Of a stretch of DNA of 7,461 nucleotides, positions 1-5,346 are shown in pieces. The translations under genes were made by a program, and so were the position numbers. The DNA is from an uncultured Lachnobacterium sp. (lineage in GTDB: Bacteria > Bacillota > Clostridia > Lachnospirales > Lachnospiraceae), in NCBI GenBank assembly GCA_900549895.1, contig URQG01000086.1:1-7461 (forward strand). Reading direction: 5' to 3'. How positions within the stretch are numbered: the stretch's first letter is position 1; every line of letters starts with the position of its first letter. Below the pieces are notes generated by a model that was not told the DNA's origin, searched no databases, and worked only from the letters and a program-made list of their open reading frames with translations.

Positions 1-974
1 TTTTCATCTTTGTCGGAGCATTTGTCGGCGTGCTGATGCTTGGCACGATCAATGGTGTATTGATCGGTATCCTTCTCTCTTTCTCTGAAATGATCATAAG
101 GACTGCAAAACCGGCGCGGTGTTTCCTTGGCATCCAGCCGGGACACAGTCATTTCCGGGATTTGAAGGAGAGCAGCCAGATCTATGCGCTGGAATCGGTT
201 GTCATCTACCGCTTCAGCAGCAATCTGTTTTTTGCCAATATCGGGGTATTGCAAAGCGATATTGAAAATCATATCAGGGAAGATACAAAGGCGGTGATTC
301 TTGATGCGAGCGGAATCGGAAGTATTGATATTACGGCAGCGGATCGCCTGGAGCTTTTGTACCGTTCCTTAAAGGAGCGTGGAATTAAATTCTATATGAC
401 CGAACACATTGCGGCGGTCAATGAGCAGCTTCGAAAACTTGGACTTGGGTATCTGATCGAGGAAGGATGCGTGCGGAGAACGATGCACATTGCGCTAAAG
501 GATATGGGGATTCACAGACCATATCCGCTTGAAGGTGTGGATAACGAGGCGAGAAGTGCATCCAGAAAACGAGCGGACAATCGTGTACAGGAACTTGTGT
601 GGGCATTCGGAAGTGAGTCGGAGGAGCAGATTGAAAAACAGATCCGTCTGCAGATCAAGCAGCTGAAAGAGAACGGAGATATTGAGGAGCTGCTGCACGG
701 ACGCTGGTCGCATATGGAGGAACTCGATGAGGACGAGTGGCTCGAACATCTTGAGGAACATTTAAAGGAGATCGTACATATTTCAGGAAAAGATGAGCAT
801 GCGCTTGCGGCACATATTGAGGCCCATCGTAAGGAAGTGCATGAACGTATTGCAAGGGAGCATCCGGAGCTTGCGGAGCGTTTTCTGGAGCGCAGATATA
901 TGCTCGACGAACATTTGAAGGAAAAGAATCCGGATGTATATGCATTCATTGAAAATATGAGAAAGAAATCCTAG
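1..974 (+). CDS. SulP-family anion transporter, C-terminal part (last TM region, STAS domain, charged tail); 5' truncated
   Basis: The reading frame is open from base 3 to the TAG at 972-974, so the gene enters from outside the window; the in-frame GTG at 30 lies within the last membrane helix and is not a start. The first ~30 residues (FIFVGAFVGVLMLGTINGVL...) match the final helices of SulP (SLC26-like) transporters, which move anions such as sulfate or bicarbonate across the inner membrane. Bases ~189-509 encode a STAS domain: a hydrophobic strand containing NLFFAN, then AVILDASGIGSIDIT, the loop corresponding to the phosphorylatable Ser loop of SpoIIAA, then IKFYMTEH. After it comes a ~150-residue tail (~522-971), highly charged and rich in His, Glu and Lys, predicted helical, with related segments LEEHLKE and LDEHLKE. 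The substrate cannot be judged because the transport domain is missing. Family call is firm; the tail is unrecognised. Confidence 0.88.
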   Translation, partial: FIFVGAFVGVLMLGTINGVLIGILLSFSEMIIRTAKPARCFLGIQPGHSHFRDLKESSQIYALESVVIYRFSSNLFFANIGVLQSDIENHIREDTKAVILDASGIGSIDITAADRLELLYRSLKERGIKFYMTEHIAAVNEQLRKLGLGYLIEEGCVRRTMHIALKDMGIHRPYPLEGVDNEARSASRKRADNRVQELVWAFGSESEEQIEKQIRLQIKQLKENGDIEELLHGRWSHMEELDEDEWLEHLEEHLKEIVHISGKDEHALAAHIEAHRKEVHERIAREHPELAERFLERRYMLDEHLKEKNPDVYAFIENMRKKS

Positions 975-978
975 AGAG

Positions 979-1001
979 CGCCCGGCTGCAGAAGCCGGGC
1001 G
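979..1001. terminator. Hairpin between convergent genes, probable bidirectional terminator
   Basis: A perfect 9-bp GC-rich stem (CGCCCGGCT / AGCCGGGCG) closes a 5-base loop (GCAGA). It starts 5 bases after the SulP stop and lies 13 bases beyond the stop of the convergent YitT gene. The tracts that follow are only weakly T-rich (TTCAATC on +, CTCTCT on -), so termination strength is uncertain, but stem and position fit a shared terminator. Confidence 0.75.
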
Positions 1002-1014
1002 TTCAATCGTAGTA

Positions 1015-1857
1015 TCAGATGGAGGTAAATCCTTTGCCGAATACTTCGCTTGTGCTTGACATAGAAATAAAAGCATGCAGCTTGTTCTGATGAATAAAAG
1101 AGCGAAGCACTGCAGCCTGTTTACGTGTGAGTGTTGTAAAAATCAAATATCGTTTTTCGTTGGTATAGGCGCCTGTTGCTTCGACAATGGTAGCGCCTTT
1201 TTGAAGTTCGCCTGTGATAAAATGGCAGATTGCATCTTTGTCGTCGCAGGTGATCATGATAGATTTGCGCAGCATGATATTTTCGATGATCGCATCGATC
1301 AAAAACGATTTTACCGTCAGTCCGACGAAAGAGTAGAGTGCGGTCTTGATATCGAAGACGAAACAGGCGATGATAATCATAATCAAATCCGTGACAAATA
1401 GTGCGATACCGATATCATCCACATGCGCGTATTTCTTTACGATCATAGCAATCACGTCTGTTCCGCCGCTGGAAGATCCCTCATAGAAGAGGAGTGCCGA
1501 AGCGATAGCCGGGAGCGCGATCGCAAAGATCAGCTCAAGCATCGGTTCATTTGACAGCGGCTGCTTAAGCGGAAAGGCGTGTTCAAAGACAACAAGAAGT
1601 CCGGAGAGCAGTATGGTCGCGTAGGTTGTGCGCAGGGCGAATGATTTGCCGAGAAAGGCGAATCCGACTACGAGGAGTGCCATATTGACAACAAACGAAA
1701 AGGAACTGGCACTGATCGGAAGAATCTTCGCAAAGACGACCGCGGCACCGGTCACACCGCCGAAACAGAAGTTGTTCGGAAACTTAAAGAAATATACACC
1801 GATTGCCATAATGATGGTGCTGATGGTTATGATAAAGAAACTTTTTATTTGTTGCAT
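1015..1857 (-). CDS. YitT family membrane protein (DUF161 transmembrane domain + DUF2179)
   Basis: This 280-residue integral membrane protein has two parts. Residues ~6-190 form several hydrophobic helices (approx. 6-24, 33-47, 53-70, 78-94, 106-124, 148-168, 170-190), with the family-typical GGVTG (33-37) and SSGGTD (129-134) loops. Residues ~198-276 form a soluble DUF2179 domain (KSIMITCDD..., KRYLIFTTLTR..., HAFISMSSTSEVFGKGF). Length and two-part architecture are those of ordinary YitT proteins, which are widespread and often multicopy in Firmicutes; their molecular function is not established. The ATG at 1855-1857 is preceded by AAAGGGG (1864-1870), 6 bases away, so the start is well supported. 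It is transcribed alone from its own promoter at 1894-1922 and ends against the convergent SulP gene. Confidence 0.9.
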   Translation of the reverse strand: MQQIKSFFIITISTIIMAIGVYFFKFPNNFCFGGVTGAAVVFAKILPISASSFSFVVNMALLVVGFAFLGKSFALRTTYATILLSGLLVVFEHAFPLKQPLSNEPMLELIFAIALPAIASALLFYEGSSSGGTDVIAMIVKKYAHVDDIGIALFVTDLIMIIIACFVFDIKTALYSFVGLTVKSFLIDAIIENIMLRKSIMITCDDKDAICHFITGELQKGATIVEATGAYTNEKRYLIFTTLTRKQAAVLRSFIHQNKLHAFISMSSTSEVFGKGFTSI

Positions 1858-1893
1858 ACGAAACCCCTTTTACCTAAATGTATTGATAATTTC

Positions 1894-1922
1894 AGTTTAA
1901 AATGGGACAGGGAGAAAGTCAA
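1894..1922 (-). promoter_or_regulatory. Putative sigma-A promoter of the YitT gene
   Basis: Reading the - strand, TTGACT (1922-1917) is followed after 17 bases by TAAACT (1899-1894), which lies ~37 bases upstream of the start codon. The -35 is a 5/6 match to consensus and the -10 a 4/6 match. The -35 overlaps the foot of the hairpin at 1920-1956. There is room for a short leader containing the AAAGGGG ribosome site. Confidence 0.5.
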
Positions 1923-1956
1923 CCGGAAGTCTTTTGATAGGAAAGATTTCCGGTTG
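1920..1956 (-). terminator. Long hairpin downstream of the MATE gene, probable terminator
   Basis: A 15-base left arm (1920-1934, CAACCGGAAGTCTTT) pairs with 1942-1956 (AAAGATTTCCGGTTG), interrupted only by a G-T opposition at 1929/1947; the loop is ~7 bases. It begins 43 bases beyond the MATE stop codon and lies before the YitT promoter, where a terminator of the marR-MATE operon is expected. The bases that follow on the - strand (ACTTTCTCCC) are only moderately T-rich. The G-T pair forms a wobble only in a + strand transcript and is an A-C mismatch in the - strand RNA, so a role other than termination remains possible. Confidence 0.5.
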
Positions 1957-1998
1957 CTTGTAAAAAATGATTATGGAGTGAATAAAATTTTGGACGGA

Positions 1999-3330
1999 TT
2001 ATGCATAGTGGTACTTTTTTTTCTGGGTAAGAAAGAAGGTCACCGTCACGCACAGCGTCAAAAGCTCCGCAACGGAGATGGAAATCCAGATTCCGTTGAT
2101 GCCGAACAGTATCGGGAGCAGCGTTACTGCAGCAATCTGAAACAGCAGGGTACGCAGGAAGGAGATCGCTGCGGAGACACCACCGTTGTTCAGCGCCGTA
2201 AAGAACGATGAACCGAAGATATTAAATCCGGAGATCAGATACACCAGACCGTAGATGCGGAATCCGTGTTCCGTCATGGTAAGAAGCGCCGCATCGTATC
2301 CGACAAAAAGCATGGACAGCGGGTGTGCCAGAAGCTGGGCGAGCAATACGAGACTGATGCCCCAGGTACTGATCAGCGTCAGGCTTTTTTGAAACAGGTT
2401 TTTCAGTTCGGCGTGATTGCCGGCTCCGTAATGGTAGCTGACGATCGGCGCACTGCCGATGGAGTAACCGAAAAAGATGGCCAAAAAGATGAAGTTGACA
2501 TACATGATCGTTCCGTAAGCGGCGACACCGTCCTGTCCGGCAAGTTTCATAAGCTGGATATTATACAGCGAATTCACAATCGAACTTGAGAGGTTTGTCA
2601 TCAGCTCGGAAGAACCGTTGGTACAGGTTTTGCAGAGGATTGCTCCGTTAAAATGCGTTTTGCCGAGGCGCAGCAGACTAGAGTTTTTCCGTCCGAAATA
2701 AAGGATCGGGAAAAATCCACCGATCATTTCTCCGCATACGGTTGCGACCGCCGCACCGATGAGTCCGTAGCCGAGCACGCCGACAAAAAGGTAGTCGAGT
2801 ACCATGTTGGTCAGTCCGGCGGTAACGATGACGCCGAGCCCAAGCTTCGGTTTTTCCGCAGCAACGAAGAAACTCTGGACGACATTCTGCAGCATGAAAG
2901 CCGGCATTGAGATAAAAGTGATACGCGCATAGATCACACAGTCACGGTGCAGCTCTCCGGTTGCACCGAGTGCGGTTGCGATAAAAGGCACGATGAGCGC
3001 ACCGAGGATCGCCAGAAGAATACCGCCGCCGAGTGTGATGTAAACGAGCATGGAAAAATATTCGTTGGCTTCCTTTTTCTTGCCTTCTCCGAGTGTCTTG
3101 GCAACGATCGCGCTGCCGCCGGTACCGATCATGAATCCAAGCGCAGAGAGCCCCATCAGAAGCGGCAGGATCAGATTGATCGCTGCAAGTGCCGTCTTTC
3201 CGGCATAGTTGGATACGAACAGTCCGTCCACGACACTGTAGATCGAAGTAAAGATCATCATGATGATGGAGGGCAGTACAAACTGTATTAATTTTTTAAA
3301 CGTAAAATGTTCGGATAACTGGATCTTCAT
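1999..3330 (-). CDS. MATE family multidrug efflux transporter (MepA-like)
   Basis: This 443-residue protein has about twelve hydrophobic segments spread evenly over its length, the size and topology of MATE cation/drug antiporters of the inner membrane, which export toxic compounds using a Na+ or H+ gradient. Recognisable family signatures are YSVVDGLFVSNYAG (31-44, with the conserved Asp35), GGSAIVAKTLGEG (71-83) and, in the second half, APIVSYHYGAGN (294-305). The overall pattern is closest to the MepA-type branch of Firmicutes. The ATG at 3328-3330 lies 2 bases after the stop of the MarR gene, and its weak ribosome site (AAAGAAAGG, ~10 bases upstream) lies in the last codons of that gene, so the pair should be translationally coupled. 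A MarR regulator directly upstream, with operators in its promoter, suggests substrate-induced expression. The drug specificity cannot be read from the sequence. Confidence 0.93.
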   Translation of the reverse strand: MKIQLSEHFTFKKLIQFVLPSIIMMIFTSIYSVVDGLFVSNYAGKTALAAINLILPLLMGLSALGFMIGTGGSAIVAKTLGEGKKKEANEYFSMLVYITLGGGILLAILGALIVPFIATALGATGELHRDCVIYARITFISMPAFMLQNVVQSFFVAAEKPKLGLGVIVTAGLTNMVLDYLFVGVLGYGLIGAAVATVCGEMIGGFFPILYFGRKNSSLLRLGKTHFNGAILCKTCTNGSSELMTNLSSSIVNSLYNIQLMKLAGQDGVAAYGTIMYVNFIFLAIFFGYSIGSAPIVSYHYGAGNHAELKNLFQKSLTLISTWGISLVLLAQLLAHPLSMLFVGYDAALLTMTEHGFRIYGLVYLISGFNIFGSSFFTALNNGGVSAAISFLRTLLFQIAAVTLLPILFGINGIWISISVAELLTLCVTVTFFLTQKKKYHYA

Positions 3331-3332
3331 AA

Positions 3333-3827
3333 TTACAATGCCTTTCTTTCTATCGATAATCCGGATGGTTTTGTTAAGTTATGAGTTGCTTCGCTGAGCG
3401 CGAGTGTATATTTTCGATACAATGCAAGCATCTGCCGGCATTCTTTATCACTCATGCATTGGAAGGCTTCGCTTTCCATCTGCATGACCGGGTAGATCGT
3501 ATTTTCCAATAAGGATTGTCCTGCAGCGGTAAGGTTGATATGCATGCTGCGCCCCTTGCCGGAGGATAAGGTCAGGTATCCGGCCGTCTCCATCTGGCGA
3601 ATGGAAGAGTTGACGGTCTGCTTGGGAATAAAGGTTGCGGCGCAGATATCTTTCTGCAGACAGCCGTCACCTAACTCACAGATGGAATAGAGAATATCAA
3701 ACGCACTGTTGGATAAACCAAGCCGAAGAGCAATATTGTGATAGATTTCATTGGATTTCTTATATATGCGGTTAAACTCCTGCAAAGGAGCGCTGATGTA
3801 TGGCTTATCAATCTCTTTCTGTAACAT
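3333..3827 (-). CDS. MarR family transcriptional regulator (repressor of its own operon with the MATE pump)
   Basis: From the chosen ATG the protein has 164 residues, typical for MarR. A winged helix-turn-helix occupies ~40-105: SAFDILYSICELGDG, then the HTH region (CLQKDICAATFIPKQTVNSSIRQ, recognition helix ~67-80), then a wing with the usual basic turn (SSGKGRSMHINLT, 88-100). Flanking N- and C-terminal helices would form the dimer interface. The frame is open 13 codons further to a TTG at 3866, but the ATG at 3825-3827 has GGAGG 4 bases upstream and the TTG has no such site, so the shorter form is preferred. MarR proteins bind palindromes as dimers and release DNA on ligand binding; two palindromes lie in this gene's own promoter. 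The gene is followed after 2 bases by the MATE pump, its evident target. Confidence 0.92.
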   Translation of the reverse strand: MLQKEIDKPYISAPLQEFNRIYKKSNEIYHNIALRLGLSNSAFDILYSICELGDGCLQKDICAATFIPKQTVNSSIRQMETAGYLTLSSGKGRSMHINLTAAGQSLLENTIYPVMQMESEAFQCMSDKECRQMLALYRKYTLALSEATHNLTKPSGLSIERKAL

Positions 3828-3831
3828 AAAA

Positions 3832-3836
3832 CCTCC
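3832..3836 (-). promoter_or_regulatory. Ribosome binding site that decides the MarR start
   Basis: GGAGG on the - strand lies 4 bases before the ATG at 3825-3827 (GGAGGTTTTATG). It favours this ATG over the upstream in-frame TTG (3864-3866) and the two ATGs at 3852-3854 and 3849-3851, none of which has a comparable site. Confidence 0.8.
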
Positions 3837-3873
3837 GTATAATGAGTTCATCATTTTGCCGGACAAATTTTCA

Positions 3874-3889
3874 AGTCCGATTTCGTACT
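3874..3889. promoter_or_regulatory. MarR operator O1 (imperfect 16-bp palindrome)
   Basis: AGTCCGATTTCGTACT is identical to operator O2 (3901-3916) at 15 of 16 positions, with T instead of G at position 13, and starts 27 bp from it. It covers the expected transcription start of the marR operon (about 3889) and the first bases of its leader, where a bound dimer would block initiation. The assignment to the adjacent MarR protein is by position. Confidence 0.7.
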
Positions 3890-3895
3890 CAATGT

Positions 3896-3924
3896 AGTAT
3901 AGTCCGATTTCGGACTTGCGTCAA
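3896..3924 (-). promoter_or_regulatory. Promoter of the marR-MATE operon
   Basis: On the - strand, TTGACG (3924-3919) and TATACT (3901-3896) are separated by exactly 17 bases, each matching consensus at 5 of 6 positions. The spacer is almost entirely filled by operator O2. The predicted start near 3889 gives a leader of ~60 bases to the MarR ATG. Confidence 0.85.
3901..3916. promoter_or_regulatory. MarR operator O2 (perfect 16-bp palindrome within the -35/-10 spacer)
   Basis: AGTCCGATTTCGGACT consists of perfect 7-bp arms (AGTCCGA / TCGGACT) around a 2-bp centre. It lies between the -35 and -10 of the marR promoter and overlaps the first base of the -10, so occupancy would exclude RNA polymerase. 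Its size and symmetry suit a MarR dimer. It lies 17 bp from the -35 of the divergent nudC promoter, so a direct effect on nudC is less likely. Confidence 0.8.
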
Positions 3925-3933
3925 GCAAAAAAT

Positions 3934-3962
3934 TTGACGAATTCCGTCGCAGTCATTACAAT
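3934..3962 (+). promoter_or_regulatory. Promoter of the nudC-like gene
   Basis: TTGACG (3934-3939), a 17-base spacer and TACAAT (3957-3962), each 5/6 to consensus, predict a start near 3969 and a ~58-base leader. The -35 is back-to-back with the -35 of the marR promoter: the two identical TTGACG boxes form an inverted repeat (3919-3939) 9 bases apart. No MarR palindrome overlaps this promoter. Confidence 0.8.
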
Positions 3963-4015
3963 GAGAACGTTCGTTAAGATCAATTTGATGAAAACAGATT
4001 TTATAGTAAGAAAGC

Positions 4016-4020
4016 GGGAG
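4016..4020 (+). promoter_or_regulatory. Ribosome binding site that decides the nudC start
   Basis: GGGAG, 6 bases before the ATG at 4027, selects this start. The frame is open further upstream to 3916, but those upstream codons overlap the promoter and O2, so they cannot be part of the gene. Confidence 0.75.
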
Positions 4021-4026
4021 AGATTT

Positions 4027-4890
4027 ATGATACAGGACATTGCACCGATTCATCTGCACAATGAATTTCAATATAAGAAGCCAAAGGCGGAAAGCAGGAT
4101 GCTTGCATACGGCAGCCGGATGATATTTTTGGACAATACGGATGAGAAGGCAGGGATTCGATTTATCACTTATGAGCAGTTAAATGCTTTTTATAAAGAA
4201 AGCGGTCTTCCTATGCCTTCTTGTATTTATCTGTTTGAGATGGGGGGAGAGGATTATTTCCTGATCGATATTCCAAAAGATACACAACTTGGCGGATTTG
4301 CCTTTCACACGCTTTTTTCTGTAAGAAGAATGCATCCGAAGGAGAAGGTGTATGCGGCAACGACAGGGTGGCATCTGTATGGATGGTATCGGGATAACCG
4401 TTTTTGCGGACGCTGCGCGCACGAGTTGGTGCATGATACGAAGGAACGTATGCTGCGGTGTCCGTCCTGTGGCAATCTGGTGTTCCCAAAGATCGCACCT
4501 GCCGTCATCATCGGACTTGTGGACGGAGACCGGATCATGATGACGAAATACGCGGATCGGGAATATAAACGATATGCACTGATCGCAGGATTTACAGAGA
4601 TCGGGGAGACGGCAGAGGAGACGGTACGGCGCGAAGTGATGGAAGAGGTAGGTCTTGAGGTCAAAAACATCCGTTATTATAAGAGTCAGCCATGGGGATT
4701 TGACCAGAACCTTCTGATGGGCTTTTTCTGTGATCTGGCAAAGGAGGCACCGATCCGGCTTGAAGAGGATGAACTCTGCCTCGCGGAGTGGGTCGATTAT
4801 CACGATATACCGGACGATGAGGAGGGGCTTAGCCTGACACATGAAATGATGACTTATTTTCGTGAGTCAAAACGAGCAGAAGTTTGGTAA
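4027..4890 (+). CDS. nudC: NAD(+) diphosphatase / NADH pyrophosphatase, Nudix family (NudC-type)
   Basis: NudC enzymes hydrolyse NAD(H) to NMN(H) and AMP and can remove NAD caps from RNA 5' ends; they act in the cytoplasm. This 287-residue protein shows the full architecture: an N-terminal domain (~1-120), a zinc ribbon with C127, C130, C145 and C148 (FCGRC...RCPSCG), and a Nudix domain. The Nudix box is canonical: G188, E194, R202-E203, E206-E207 and G209 in AGFTEIGETAEETVRREVMEEVGL's GX5EX7REUXEEXGU pattern. The subgroup marker downstream of the box reads SQPWGFDQN (220-228) instead of the textbook SQPWPFPxS: SQPW is kept and the rest differs. The length is near the usual 250-310. The ATG at 4027 has GGGAG 6 bases upstream. 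The gene has its own promoter, divergent from marR, and no clear terminator follows it. Confidence 0.92.
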   Translation: MIQDIAPIHLHNEFQYKKPKAESRMLAYGSRMIFLDNTDEKAGIRFITYEQLNAFYKESGLPMPSCIYLFEMGGEDYFLIDIPKDTQLGGFAFHTLFSVRRMHPKEKVYAATTGWHLYGWYRDNRFCGRCAHELVHDTKERMLRCPSCGNLVFPKIAPAVIIGLVDGDRIMMTKYADREYKRYALIAGFTEIGETAEETVRREVMEEVGLEVKNIRYYKSQPWGFDQNLLMGFFCDLAKEAPIRLEEDELCLAEWVDYHDIPDDEEGLSLTHEMMTYFRESKRAEVW

Positions 4891-4932
4891 AAATAGCTCT
4901 TTTGAGTAAATTTCTCAATAAGGGAAAAGCAC

Positions 4933-4961
4933 TTTAAATTGCCAATTTTAGGGATTATAAT
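4933..4961 (+). promoter_or_regulatory. Putative promoter of the small protein / metal ATPase operon
   Basis: A perfect TATAAT (4956-4961) is preceded after 17 bases by TTTAAA (4933-4938), a 4/6 match to the -35 consensus. The predicted start near 4968 gives a ~49-base leader to the ATG at 5017. The weak -35 suggests that a regulator may tune it. It is the only good promoter in the 126-base gap after nudC. Confidence 0.6.
4936..4948. promoter_or_regulatory. Small palindrome in the promoter spacer, possible operator
   Basis: AAATTGCCAATTT is a perfect 6-bp inverted repeat around a single central base. It overlaps the -35 and occupies most of the -35/-10 spacer of the metal ATPase operon. The position suits a repressor site, for example for a metalloregulator, but I do not recognise it as a Fur, Zur or MntR box, and short A/T-rich palindromes arise easily by chance. 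Confidence 0.35.
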
Positions 4962-5016
4962 GCTTCTTAAACAAAAAGAAATGCACATGAAAATATGTGT
5001 AGACAGGAGGCAGCAA

Positions 5017-5334
5017 ATGGTAAAGTGTTTTAAGAAAATTGATTGGAAAAAGACAGGAATCTTCGCAGGAGGCGTATTGTTCGGTACAGCCGGAATCAAA
5101 GTATTATCCAGCAAGGATGCCAAGAAAGTATATACAAGCTGCACAGCAGCCGTGCTTCGGGCAAAAGAGTGTGTCATGAAGACCGTAAGCACCGTTCAGG
5201 AGAATGCCGGTGACATTTATGAGGGCGCAAAGGAAATCAATGAGGAGCGCGCTGCGCAGGCAGAGGCCGCCACATTTGAGGATGCAGAGGCAGCAGAAAC
5301 GGCCGCAGAGACCGCAGCAGAGACCGCAGAATAA
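5017..5334 (+). CDS. Small membrane-anchored protein with glycine-zipper helix, candidate FezA-like partner of the downstream metal ATPase
   Basis: The chosen ATG has a strong AGGAGG (5005-5010) 6 bases upstream; the frame is open back to 4939, but that stretch is the promoter. The 105-residue product has a basic N-terminus (VKCFKKIDWKK), a single hydrophobic segment (~14-30, GIFAGGVLFGTAGIKVL) with overlapping GxxxG spacings (G14/G18, G19/G23), then a helical region (~33-80, KDAKKVYTSCTAAVLRAKECVMKTVSTV...) and an acidic Ala/Glu/Thr tail with an imperfect repeat. The GxxxG helix suggests tight helix packing or oligomerisation in a membrane. It resembles small proteins (I believe DUF6110) encoded next to P1B ATPases in Firmicutes, and the position 12 bases before a P1B-6-like pump fits FezA of the compact clostridial ferrosome operon. 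That identity is inference. Cys4, Cys42 and Cys52 are present, but there is no CxxC. Confidence 0.7.
   Translation: MVKCFKKIDWKKTGIFAGGVLFGTAGIKVLSSKDAKKVYTSCTAAVLRAKECVMKTVSTVQENAGDIYEGAKEINEERAAQAEAATFEDAEAAETAAETAAETAE
5293..5328 (+). repeat. Three tandem 12-bp repeats encoding AETA
   Basis: Three head-to-tail 12-base units (5293-5304, 5305-5316, 5317-5328; the last two are identical, GCAGAGACCGCA) encode AETA-AETA-AETA at the very C-terminus of the small protein. The near-identity at DNA level indicates recent expansion, and the copy number may differ between strains. The repeat stays in frame. Confidence 0.85.
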
Positions 5335-5346
5335 GAGGCGATAGGC

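Noticed and set aside
512..949. Long open frame on the - strand across the SulP tail
   Set aside because: It is a Ser/Cys-rich translation antisense to a well-supported gene, with no recognisable domain, so a compositional shadow.
1075..1401. Open frame on the + strand across the YitT gene, and similar ones across the MATE gene (2266-3291)
   Set aside because: They are antisense to clear membrane-protein genes, low in hydrophobic segments and without ribosome sites or domains.
3828..3866. N-terminal extension of MarR from a TTG start
   Set aside because: The TTG has no ribosome site, whereas GGAGG precedes the ATG at 3825-3827; the extension would also be unusual for the family.
3860..3879. 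Inverted CGGAC/GTCCG near the start of the marR leader as a third operator or attenuator
   Set aside because: There are only 5 paired bases around a 10-base loop; it mostly reuses the half-site of operator O1.
3916..4026. N-terminal extension of the NudC protein by 37 codons
   Set aside because: The stretch contains the -35 and -10 boxes of its own promoter, and the ATG at 4027 has a good ribosome site.
4902..4918. Hairpin TTGAG/CTCAA after nudC as terminator
   Set aside because: It has only 5 A/T-rich base pairs with a 7-base loop and no T tract, too weak to call.
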